A stretch of 64,000 bases of DNA from the NCBI GenBank assembly GCA_016720805.1, contig JADKJZ010000001.1, positions 434,001-498,000 of the forward strand. The letters run 5' to 3'. The DNA comes from Gemmatimonadota bacterium (lineage in GTDB: Bacteria; Gemmatimonadota; Gemmatimonadetes; Gemmatimonadales; GWC2-71-9). The position numbers were made by a program, and so were the translations under genes. Below, piece after piece: positions 7,666 through 15,838 of this stretch (position 1 is its first letter; each line of letters begins with the position of its first letter). The notes under the pieces are model-generated. The model was not told the DNA's origin. It ran no database searches and worked only from the letters and a program-made list of their open reading frames with translations.

Positions 7666-8483
7666 TGCGCACTCGATACGCCGCGCTCTGCCTGCTCGGA
7701 GCCGCGGCCTGCGCCACGCCCGGCCAGGTGCGGCGTGTCGAGACGCAGGTCGCCGTGATGCAGCGCAACCAGGAGCGCGCCGATTCGGCGCGCGCCGCGG
7801 AGCTTGCCCGCATCATCGCCATGCAGACCCGGGCCATGGATTCCCTGATGGCGGTGACCCGCACGCTCGATCGGGTCGACCGCGGCAGCCGCGAGCAGAC
7901 CGCCGAATTGCTCGAGGCGCGCAAGCAGATCCTCGCGATTCAGCAACGGATCGATCAGAGTCAGCAGGGCCTGCGCGAACTGCGCGCGCAGCTGGATGCG
8001 CGCAGCGAGATGGCGGCGGCGGCGATCAGCATTGGTGATACCGTCGTGAGCACCACGCCGACCACGAGCCCGGTCACCACCCCGGCGCCGGTGGCCGGCG
8101 CGCCGAGCGCCGCCGTGCTCTATGCCAATGGGCAGCAGTCGCTGCGGATCAATGCCTTCGGGACGGCACGGAACGCCTTCCGCGAGCTGTTGAAGGCGTA
8201 CCCGACCTCGAGCTACGCCCCGGACGCGGCGTTCTACATCGGCGACGCCTTTCTCCGCGAGCAGCGGACCGACTCGGCGCAGGTCTCGTTCGGCCGCGTG
8301 GTGCGAGAGTTCCCGGCGTCGATGCGGGCCGCCGCCGCACTCTACAAGCTCGGCGTGATGGCGCAGGACCGCGGCGACCTGGCCGCGGCGCGAGGCTACT
8401 TCCAGCAGGTGGTCTCGCCGCGGTACCGGGCGGCCGACGAGTACGAGCTGGCGCAGGATCGTCTCAAGACCCTGCCGCTCTAG
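7665..8483 (+). CDS. cpoB: CpoB/YbgF, Tol-Pal accessory TPR protein
   Basis: 272 aa. Signal sequence with a possible lipobox (GAAAC, Cys about residue 16), a coiled coil (about residues 25-110), a Thr/Pro linker and two to three TPR units (about 150-270: AFRELLKAYPTSSYAPDAAFYIGDAF and so on). CpoB coordinates peptidoglycan synthesis with outer-membrane constriction. Start and the pal stop overlap (TGATG). Last gene of the Tol-Pal operon. Confidence 0.88.
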   Translation: MRTRYAALCLLGAAACATPGQVRRVETQVAVMQRNQERADSARAAELARIIAMQTRAMDSLMAVTRTLDRVDRGSREQTAELLEARKQILAIQQRIDQSQQGLRELRAQLDARSEMAAAAISIGDTVVSTTPTTSPVTTPAPVAGAPSAAVLYANGQQSLRINAFGTARNAFRELLKAYPTSSYAPDAAFYIGDAFLREQRTDSAQVSFGRVVREFPASMRAAAALYKLGVMAQDRGDLAAARGYFQQVVSPRYRAADEYELAQDRLKTLPL

Positions 8484-8509
8484 CCGCCCCGCAGCCCCCG
8501 ACTCCGACC

Positions 8510-11500
8510 ATGGCCACTTCCACCGGCGAGATGCCGTTCCTCGACCACCTCGAGGAGCTGCGCCAGCGCATCTTCTGGGTGCTCGGCGCGATCGTCGTCG
8601 GCGTCGGCCTCGGCCTCTGGCTGGTGCTGCACTTCAATCTCGTCGTCGAACTCGCCAAGCCGATCGCCCCGTACATCCCGGGCGGCAAGCTGACGCTGCA
8701 CTCACCGACCGAGTCGGTGATGGTGGTGATGAAGCTCGGCATTGCGCTGGGGCTGGTGCTCGCCTCGCCGGTGATCATCTGGCAGCTCTGGGGCTTCCTC
8801 TCGCCGGCGCTGTACCAGAAGGAGAAGAAGGCCATCATCCCGACGCTGGTGGCGGGGCTCGGCCTCTTCCTCTGCGGCGCGTGGCTCGGCTGGCGCTACG
8901 CCGTGCCGATGACGCTCAAGTTCCTGCTGACCTGGCTCGGCAACGACGCCTTCAACAACCAGATCACCTTCGACTACTACTTCTCCTTCCTGGTCCAGTC
9001 GACGCTGGCGCTCGGGCTCTGCTTCGAGTTGCCGCTGGTGATGATCCTGCTCGCGGCGTTCGGCGTGATGGATGCGAAGCGGTACCACGCGATTCGACGC
9101 TATGCCGTCGTGGTCTCCTTCATCGCCGGGGCGTTTCTTTCGCCCGGCGCCGACGTCCTGACGATGCTGTTGTATACGGCGCCGCTGCTGATCCTCTACG
9201 AGGTCGGCGTCCTCGGTTCTTATCTCGCGCAGCGGAAGGGACGGAAGCGGGTCGCCGAGGCGGCGATGCTCCTGCTGGTGTTGGGTGGATTGCTGGCGAC
9301 GCCGGCGCGGGCCGCCGGGCAGGTGCCGCGGCCGATCGGCGGCAGCGTGCTCGATGCGCGGCCGCCCGACACGATTCCCCGCGGCAGGGCGCCGGGCGGT
9401 CGAGTCGTCGACTCCGCCACGGCCAAGCGCCTCGGCCTCCCGACCGGGCCGGTGCGCAAGTTTCCGGAGCCCGACTCGTTGATGCAGGCCCTCCTCGGTC
9501 GGGAGGGCTTTGCCGTGACGCGGTACCTCTCCGACTCGGCACGGATGGTCTCGGACTCGAACTGGATCGACCTGCGGGGCCGGGCGGCCACGGTGCGTGA
9601 CTCCGCCACGCTCGAGGCCGAGGAGATCCGTTACGACGATGGTCAGGGGATGGTGTTCGCGAAGGGGGAGCCGAAGCTCTTCCAGGGCACCGACATCCTG
9701 ATCGGACGCACCATCACCTTCGATACCGAGACAGGCGCCGAAAAGGCGATCCTCAGCGACGCGCTGACGTCGTTCGACGAACTCGGCGCCAACTGGTTCG
9801 TGCGCGGCAACCTGCAGGTCGATTCGACGGCGAAACGATTGTGGGCCGGGTCCAGCGAGTTCACGACCTGCGACCTGCCGATTGCGCACTACCACTTCGA
9901 GGCGCGGCAGGTGAAGTGGGTGGCGCAGTCGGTGCTGGTGGCCCGGCCGGCGGTGCTCTACATCCGCGACGTGCCGGTGATGTGGCTGCCGTTCCTCTTT
10001 CAGGACACCAAGGCGGGCCGCCGCTCGGGCATCCTGATTCCGCAATTCGGGCTCAACGACATCGTGCGCCCGTCGCGCAGCTACAATCGGCAGGTCACCA
10101 ACATCGGCTACTACTGGGCACCGAACGACTACCTCGATGTCACGACGCGACTCGACTGGTATGCCAATCGGTACATCCGCTACGGCGGCGAGCTGCGCTA
10201 TCGCTGGCTCGATCGGTTCCTGCGCGGCGGCCTCGGCGTCGACCAGACGCGACAGAGCGACGGCACAACCGCGCTCTCGGCGCACTGGGACCACCAGCAG
10301 ATGTTCAGCGCCGCCACGTCGCTCAACCTGAGCGCCAACTACGTCAGCGACACGCGGGTGGTGCAGAGCAACTCCGTCGATCCGCTGCAGAGCACCCAGC
10401 AGATCAGCAGCGACGCCAACTTCACGCGTCGCTTTCGCTGGGGCACCGTGAACATCGGCGCCACGCGCCGGCAGACGGTTAGCGACGGCAGCGGCTCGAT
10501 GACGTTGCCCAGTCTGGCGATCACGCCGGCGCAGCTCCGGCTCGGGCCGGCGACCTGGTCGCCGACGCTGTCGTTCACGAACGTCACGACGTTCAAGCAG
10601 CCGATCCCAACGGTGCCATTGCTCGGTCCGGGCAATCTCGATTCGCTGGTGCGCACCGGCTCCACTCGCACCACCAACCTGGCCATCGCCACACCGTTCA
10701 ACATCGCCGGCTTCAACTGGCGCAACAACGTGAAGGTGTTCGACCAGGTTCAGCGCTCCCGTCGGGTCATCGGCGCGCTGGTTCCTGATCTCGAGACGCC
10801 GGACCCGAACGATTCGGTGCGGATCACCACCATTCGCGGCGGCGACTATTACGGCGGGATCGACTGGGAAACCGGCATCGATCTCCGGCAGCTGTTCAAG
10901 GGCACCTGGAACCTGACGCCGTCGATCGGGATCACCAACGTGACGAACGGGCCGCTGCTGGTGCGGACGCCGGGGAGCAACGGCCAGTGGGTGATGCAGG
11001 GGAAGAAGCCGCAGTTCGCGCTGCAGTCGATCCCGGTCTTCTACGGCTTCCTCAACAAGGGTTTCGGGCCGGTCGCGCGGACCAGGTACAAGTTTGCGCC
11101 GAGTCTCTCGATGCAGTATTCGCCGGCGGCGGCGCTCTCGCAGGACTACATCGACGCCCTTGCCGGGAGTGGGATCACGGGGCTTCGGGCCAAGACGCCG
11201 GCGACGACACTCGCGTCGATCTCGCTGTCGCAGAACATCGAAGTGAAGCTGAAGCGCTCGGCCGCCGATTCCGCCGCCGCCGATACCACCGGCGGGAAGC
11301 TCGCCTCCGCGAGCGCCACGCCGGAGCGTCAACCGATCTCCGTCCTGACGCTGACGACCTCCTCGATCGGCTACGACTTCGAGCAGGCGAAGGAACCGGG
11401 GCGGACAGGCTGGGTCACGCCGGCGTTGACGAATTCGCTGCAGAGTCAGTTGGTGCCGGGCTTCCAGCTCTCGTTGACGCACGACCTCTGGAAGGGGCGG

Positions 11501-12109
11501 GTCGGCTACGACACCGCGACCTTCGAACCCTTCCTGTCGAACGTGCAGGCCAACCTGGCGCTCTCGTCCTCGACCTTTCGATCGATCGGCGCGCTCTTCG
11601 GCCTCGCCTCCAAGGGGCCGACGCGAACCAATGCACCGCCACCGCTGACGCCGGTCGGCCCGCGCCGCTTCCGGCCGGGGGCGTTCTCCTCGTTCGACGC
11701 CGCGGCGCCGACGGGCGGGCGCGGGCTGACCGCGTCGCTCACCTGGTCCCTCTCGCGGCAGCGCCCCACCGGCGGCGCCACCGTCGTCGATCCGGTCAAC
11801 CCGAACGACCCCTTCGGGAGCATCCCGATCGTCCTCCCGGGGCTCTCCACGACCCAGAGCAGCATCGGCCTCAACACCTCGTTCTCGCCGACCACCTTCT
11901 GGAGCGTGACCTGGTCGACGCAGTACAACGCCACCCTGGGACGGTTCGAGTCGCAACAGGTCCAGTTGACCCGTGACCTCCACGACTGGCGCGCCCAGTT
12001 CAATTTCGTGAAGAACGCCAACGGCAACTACGCCCTCTATTTCTCGGTCTTCCTGCTCTCCCTGCCGGACCTGAAATTCGACTACAACCAGACGACCCTC
12101 CGGCCGTGA
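8510..12109 (+). CDS. TatC fused to LptD-like LPS-assembly barrel
   Basis: One 1199-aa reading frame with two parts. Residues 1-240 are a complete TatC: HLEELRQR with the signal-binding Glu, six hydrophobic segments, and PALYQKEKK. TatC is the Tat-signal receptor, with a cytoplasmic C-terminus. Residues 244-268 look like a signal peptide: basic KGRKR, a hydrophobic core (AMLLLVLGGLLA) and PARA before AGQ. From about 340 to 1199 it resembles LptD of the Bacteroidota type: an OstA-like domain (360-450), the FTTCDLPIAHYHF motif (about 451), VPVMWLPFLF (487), then a long beta barrel. No stop occurs in any forward frame from about 9203 to 9482, so no single indel can hide a tatC stop. An internal ATG (9266) with GAGG upstream could also start the LptD part, but would lack the basic n-region. 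Confidence 0.85.
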   Translation: MATSTGEMPFLDHLEELRQRIFWVLGAIVVGVGLGLWLVLHFNLVVELAKPIAPYIPGGKLTLHSPTESVMVVMKLGIALGLVLASPVIIWQLWGFLSPALYQKEKKAIIPTLVAGLGLFLCGAWLGWRYAVPMTLKFLLTWLGNDAFNNQITFDYYFSFLVQSTLALGLCFELPLVMILLAAFGVMDAKRYHAIRRYAVVVSFIAGAFLSPGADVLTMLLYTAPLLILYEVGVLGSYLAQRKGRKRVAEAAMLLLVLGGLLATPARAAGQVPRPIGGSVLDARPPDTIPRGRAPGGRVVDSATAKRLGLPTGPVRKFPEPDSLMQALLGREGFAVTRYLSDSARMVSDSNWIDLRGRAATVRDSATLEAEEIRYDDGQGMVFAKGEPKLFQGTDILIGRTITFDTETGAEKAILSDALTSFDELGANWFVRGNLQVDSTAKRLWAGSSEFTTCDLPIAHYHFEARQVKWVAQSVLVARPAVLYIRDVPVMWLPFLFQDTKAGRRSGILIPQFGLNDIVRPSRSYNRQVTNIGYYWAPNDYLDVTTRLDWYANRYIRYGGELRYRWLDRFLRGGLGVDQTRQSDGTTALSAHWDHQQMFSAATSLNLSANYVSDTRVVQSNSVDPLQSTQQISSDANFTRRFRWGTVNIGATRRQTVSDGSGSMTLPSLAITPAQLRLGPATWSPTLSFTNVTTFKQPIPTVPLLGPGNLDSLVRTGSTRTTNLAIATPFNIAGFNWRNNVKVFDQVQRSRRVIGALVPDLETPDPNDSVRITTIRGGDYYGGIDWETGIDLRQLFKGTWNLTPSIGITNVTNGPLLVRTPGSNGQWVMQGKKPQFALQSIPVFYGFLNKGFGPVARTRYKFAPSLSMQYSPAAALSQDYIDALAGSGITGLRAKTPATTLASISLSQNIEVKLKRSAADSAAADTTGGKLASASATPERQPISVLTLTTSSIGYDFEQAKEPGRTGWVTPALTNSLQSQLVPGFQLSLTHDLWKGRVGYDTATFEPFLSNVQANLALSSSTFRSIGALFGLASKGPTRTNAPPPLTPVGPRRFRPGAFSSFDAAAPTGGRGLTASLTWSLSRQRPTGGATVVDPVNPNDPFGSIPIVLPGLSTTQSSIGLNTSFSPTTFWSVTWSTQYNATLGRFESQQVQLTRDLHDWRAQFNFVKNANGNYALYFSVFLLSLPDLKFDYNQTTLRP

Positions 12110-12274
12110 GCCGCCCCGCGCGCGCTACCGCTCGGTGCCACGCAACCGATACTGCCTCGGAGCCCGTGGACGGCCCGATGACGGCCCGTGGCGCTTGCCC
12201 AGAGCCCATGCGGGGCCTACTCTTCAAGCGTAAGTCCCGTCGCCACTTGGCCCACTCCCTCACCCCGGTCGACC

Positions 12275-14224
12275 ATGACGCTTGACAAGCTCAAAGTCGC
12301 TGCGCGCCAGCACGAACAGCGCGAGGAATGGCGCGAGGCGATCGAGCTGTACCGTCAGGCTGCCCGGGAGGGTGCCGGCGAGTCCGAGGGCGAGGACCCG
12401 TCGCTCTACAATCGCATCGGCGACCTTGAGCATCGCCTCGGCAACATCGCCGCGGCGTGTCAGGCGTGGGAGCAGGCGGCCTCGCGGTACGGCGAGCACG
12501 GCCTCACCAATAATGCCATCGCGCTCTGCAACAAGATCCTGCGACTCGAGCCGAGCCGGATCCGCACCTACCTCGACCTCGCGACCTACCAGGCGCGGAA
12601 GCGAATGCTGTTCGACGTGCGCGCCAATCTGACGGCATATCGTGATCGGATGACGACGGTCGGACAGGGTGACGAATCCCGCGAGTCGCTCGAGCGCTTC
12701 GGGGCGACGTTCGGTGGCTGGCGCGAACTGCGCAAGGTGATGGACGAACTGCTCGGGCGCGACGCGGCCGAGGGCGATGAGGGGACCGGCACCTTCGGCG
12801 GAAGCGAGGGTGGACAGGGCCTGATCTTCATCGATACCGGGCCGGTGGAATTCGAGCGGGCATCCGAAGTCGCACCTCCCGCCAGCCTCCAGCTTGAATC
12901 GACCGTGCTCGGTGGGGTGGAGATCGAACGTCCGAGCGATGGTGATGCGCTCGCTGGCCTGGAGTCGAGCAGCGTCGACGCGCCCGACCACCGCCCCGGC
13001 CCCGAAGGGACGATGGCGGGGTTGCTCGACGTCGATCGGATGGCGGCGGAGATGGGGGAGCAGGCGCAGGTCGAGGGGTTCGATGGCGGCCGTCCCGAGT
13101 CCGCGGCCACGCCGGACAACGCCGTGCGCCTCGATGGGCTGGAGCAGAGCGAGTTCGTCGCGCCGACGGAGGCAATCGCGCCGTCGCCCGATGCGGCGGC
13201 GCTCAGCGACGTGGTCTTCATCGACATTGGTGGGGTCGTGCCGGCCCATGCGCCGGAAACGGAGGCTGCCCCCGCGCCGGTGGCGCCGCCGGACGCCGAC
13301 CCCAATGATCCACTCGGCCAGCGCGTCACCGCGGCGGCGCTGTTCGAGTACGGCGACCGGGCGCGCGGCATCGTCGCGCTCGAACGCGCACTCGAGCTCT
13401 ACGTCGAACGCGACGAACCACTGCACGCCTGGCAGGTGTCCGGCGAACTCATTCAGGCCGAACCGCAGTCGATCAATCGCTACCAGGCGCGCGTCGAAGT
13501 GGCAGCGAAGATGAAGGACACGCCGAAGCTGTGCGAGGCCTATCAGGCACTCGGCGAAGCACTGGTGCGTGCCGGGAGCGAGGAGAAGGCGATCGCCGTC
13601 TGGCGCCGTCTGCTCGAGCTCGATGAGTTGAATCCCGCCGCACGCGCCGCCCTGCGCGCGATGGTCCCCGAGGGGAGCACGCCGGTGGTACCGGAAGGCT
13701 TCGTCGACTTCGGCGCGATGGTCATCGACGACGCCGGGCCGCGCAGCACCCGGATGCGCACCGAGACCACGGGAATCTCTGCCGACGAGGACGAGACCTT
13801 CCGTGAGGCGCTCGCCGAATTCAAGCGGGCGCTCGACCAGAATCTCCCGATGGAAGACCATCAGGCGCACTACGACCTCGGCATCGCCTTCAAGGAGATG
13901 GGGCTGCTCGAGGAGGCCATCGGCGAGTTCCAGAAGGCCATGCGCTCCAACGAAGGGCGGCTGCGCACGGCGGAAGCGCTGGGTGCCACCTTCCTCGAGA
14001 AGGGGATGCCTCCGGTGGCGGAGGCCGTGCTGCGCAGCGTCGAGCGCGGCCCTGAGGATGATGCCGAGAAGATCGGCGTGCTCTACTGGCTGGGGCGCGC
14101 CCTCGAGGCGCAAGGGAAGGGCGAGGTGGCGCGCGGCTTCTACGAGCGCGTGCTGGCGGTCGAGGTGAGCTTCATGGACGCGACCGAGCGGATCATCCGG
14201 ATTGCGGCGGAGCCTTCGGCGTGA
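12275..14224 (+). CDS. Large tetratricopeptide-repeat protein
   Basis: 649 aa, no signal peptide or membrane segment, so probably cytoplasmic. N-terminal TPRs (about residues 1-135, starting EQREEWREAIELYRQAA), an acidic low-complexity middle (about 165-350), then further TPRs (about 360-640, including AHYDLGIAFKEMGLLEEAIGEFQKAMRS). TPRs are protein-interaction scaffolds; the partner is unknown. ATG 12275 is used because homology-like sequence begins there; the upstream in-frame codon adds Pro/Ser-rich sequence. The 165-nt gap to tatC-lptD shows no gene. The end overlaps the next start (GTGA). Confidence 0.8.
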   Translation: MTLDKLKVAARQHEQREEWREAIELYRQAAREGAGESEGEDPSLYNRIGDLEHRLGNIAAACQAWEQAASRYGEHGLTNNAIALCNKILRLEPSRIRTYLDLATYQARKRMLFDVRANLTAYRDRMTTVGQGDESRESLERFGATFGGWRELRKVMDELLGRDAAEGDEGTGTFGGSEGGQGLIFIDTGPVEFERASEVAPPASLQLESTVLGGVEIERPSDGDALAGLESSSVDAPDHRPGPEGTMAGLLDVDRMAAEMGEQAQVEGFDGGRPESAATPDNAVRLDGLEQSEFVAPTEAIAPSPDAAALSDVVFIDIGGVVPAHAPETEAAPAPVAPPDADPNDPLGQRVTAAALFEYGDRARGIVALERALELYVERDEPLHAWQVSGELIQAEPQSINRYQARVEVAAKMKDTPKLCEAYQALGEALVRAGSEEKAIAVWRRLLELDELNPAARAALRAMVPEGSTPVVPEGFVDFGAMVIDDAGPRSTRMRTETTGISADEDETFREALAEFKRALDQNLPMEDHQAHYDLGIAFKEMGLLEEAIGEFQKAMRSNEGRLRTAEALGATFLEKGMPPVAEAVLRSVERGPEDDAEKIGVLYWLGRALEAQGKGEVARGFYERVLAVEVSFMDATERIIRIAAEPSA

Positions 14225-15213
14225 CCGTCCCGCAGCTGGGCCCCACCTCGCTCACCGATCTGCAGGCGCCGGTGCAGGGCCGCCTCGACGACGTCTCGGC
14301 CGAGATGCGCCGGATGATCGAGGAGGACTTCCCGCTCATCAGCGAAGTCAATCAGCACCTGCTGCGGATGCGCGGGAAGATGTTCCGCCCGACGCTGGTG
14401 CTGCTCGCCGACCAGGCCACCGGGGGGCCGACCGAACGGGCGGCCACCTTCGCTGCGGTGATCGAGGTGATCCACCTCGCGACCCTGGTACACGACGACT
14501 CGGTCGACCACTCCACGCTGCGCCGCGGCATGCCGACGATCAACGCCCTGTTCTCGCATCAGGTGTCGGTGATCATGGGCGACTTCCTCTACTCGCGCGC
14601 GGTCGTGGAGCTGGTGCGATTGGGGAATCTCGACGCCCTGCGGATCCTCTCGCGCGTCACCACCGAGATGACGGTCGGCGAGATGCGGCAGCTGCTGGCG
14701 GACGACCCGCTGTCGTTCGGCGAGCCGGAGTATGACCTCCTGATCAAGGCGAAGACCGCCTCGCTCATGTCCGGGGCGTGCGAAGTCGGCGCCCTTGAGG
14801 CCCCGCTGGTCCAGCGTCGTGCGCTGGCGTCCTTCGGGGAGAAGCTCGGGATGATCTTCCAGATCACCGACGACCTGCTCGATTACACCGCCGATGAGAC
14901 CACCACCGGCAAGCCGTCGGGACTCGACCTCCATGAGCACAAGGTCACCCTTCCGCTCATCTACGCGATTCCCAGGCTCTCCCCAGTCGAGCGGGCCGAG
15001 CTGGAGGCGCTGATGCGCGATCCGACCCCGAGCGACGACGCCATCGCCAGCGTGGTGGCGTCGGTGCGAGCGCATGGCGGCCTCGACTACGCGCGGGATC
15101 GCGCCCAGCGACTCATCCTCGAGGCCGAGGAGGAACTCGCGTTGCTTCCTGATACGCCTGCACGTGACATCCTCCGAGCCTCGCTCGGCTACGTTCTCGA
15201 ACGGAGGCGCTGA
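14221..15213 (+). CDS. Long-chain trans-polyprenyl diphosphate synthase
   Basis: 330 aa, normal for the family. First Asp-rich motif HDDSVDHSTLRRG (about residue 92) and second DDLLDYTAD (about 219) bind Mg-diphosphate; KMFRP and the RRG motif are also present. Adds isopentenyl units to an allylic diphosphate, probably to make the menaquinone side chain; the residues before the first motif (IHLATLVHDD) resemble octaprenyl/solanesyl synthases such as IspB. Chain length cannot be read from sequence. GTG start overlaps the preceding stop; its own stop overlaps the next ATG. Confidence 0.9.
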   Translation: MTVPQLGPTSLTDLQAPVQGRLDDVSAEMRRMIEEDFPLISEVNQHLLRMRGKMFRPTLVLLADQATGGPTERAATFAAVIEVIHLATLVHDDSVDHSTLRRGMPTINALFSHQVSVIMGDFLYSRAVVELVRLGNLDALRILSRVTTEMTVGEMRQLLADDPLSFGEPEYDLLIKAKTASLMSGACEVGALEAPLVQRRALASFGEKLGMIFQITDDLLDYTADETTTGKPSGLDLHEHKVTLPLIYAIPRLSPVERAELEALMRDPTPSDDAIASVVASVRAHGGLDYARDRAQRLILEAEEELALLPDTPARDILRASLGYVLERRR

Positions 15214-15485
15214 TGGCGTCCGGACCTCGTCGGCCTCGGTTCTATCTCGGCGTCCTCGCGGCCGGATTCGTCACCGGCGGCCTGCTCTCGGCGCTGCTGG
15301 AGCGGTTCCTCCCGGAAAGCGCCGCCCGCAGCTTCTTCACCACGGCCGTCACCCCCTCCCTGGGGCCTGTGTCCGTGGATCTCCTCGTGGTATCGTTCAC
15401 CATTGGCCCCATGGGGCTGCATGTGACGGTTCTGAGCCTGATTGGCGTCGCGATGGCGTACTACGGAGCTCGATCCCTCTTCTGA
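15213..15485 (+). CDS. DUF4321 small membrane protein
   Basis: 90 aa with two hydrophobic segments (about residues 10-30 and 55-85), and the family pattern LLSALLERFLPESAA...FFTTAVTPSLGPVSVDLLVVSFTIG. DUF4321 proteins are small membrane proteins of unknown role. Translationally coupled to the polyprenyl synthase (TGATG) and followed 13 nt later by tatA. Confidence 0.75.
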   Translation: MASGPRRPRFYLGVLAAGFVTGGLLSALLERFLPESAARSFFTTAVTPSLGPVSVDLLVVSFTIGPMGLHVTVLSLIGVAMAYYGARSLF

Positions 15486-15498
15486 CCCGGAGTAGGCG

Positions 15499-15753
15499 AT
15501 GTTCGGCAATCTTGGCTTCATGGAGATCATGATCATCATGGGCGTCGTGCTCCTGTTCTTCGGGGCGAAGCGCCTCCCCGAGATCGGGTCGTCCATGGGA
15601 CGCGGCATTCGGGAATTTCAGCGCTCGTTCAAGGACACGCAGGACGCCGTCTTGAACGTGCCGCCGGCCTCGGACGACCGGACCCCGAAGCGGATGATCG
15701 ACGCCACCGACGACATCCCGGCGGGCGGCGAGCCGAAGCGGCTGTCGCAGTAA
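15499..15753 (+). CDS. tatA: TatA/E, Sec-independent translocase pore subunit
   Basis: 84 aa. N-terminal membrane helix (FMEIMIIMGVVLLFFGAKRLPEI) with the FGxxxLPE hinge, an amphipathic helix (GRGIREFQRSFKD) and a polar tail. TatA oligomerises to allow passage of folded proteins bound to TatC. It lies three genes downstream of the TatC-LptD frame rather than next to it. GGAG lies about 8 nt upstream of ATG. A strong hairpin follows. Confidence 0.92.
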   Translation: MFGNLGFMEIMIIMGVVLLFFGAKRLPEIGSSMGRGIREFQRSFKDTQDAVLNVPPASDDRTPKRMIDATDDIPAGGEPKRLSQ

Positions 15754-15775
15754 GCCGCGCAGTTTCCCACCACGC

Positions 15776-15814
15776 GAAACGGGCCCCCGAGTCGATGACT
15801 CGGGGGCCCGTTTC
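15776..15814. terminator. Bidirectional terminator between tatA and ppiD
   Basis: A perfect 18-bp stem with a GAT loop (arms 15776-15793 and 15797-15814, beginning GAAACGGGCCCCC). The arms start with GAAAC and end with GTTTC, giving a short T run on either strand. It lies between the convergent genes tatA (+) and ppiD (-). Confidence 0.88.
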
Positions 15815-15838
15815 CTCTTCCGTCAGCGAGTCAGTCGA

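Noticed and set aside
9203..9482. TatC-LptD fusion as a simple indel artefact
   Set aside because: All three forward frames are free of stops over the junction, so an indel alone could not have removed a tatC stop there; a substitution error remains possible.
8702..11983. A 1093-codon open frame on the - strand opposite tatC-lptD
   Set aside because: Its product is Arg/His/Glu-rich with no domain pattern, as expected from the antisense frame of G+C-rich coding DNA; the + strand protein has clear TatC and LptD motifs.
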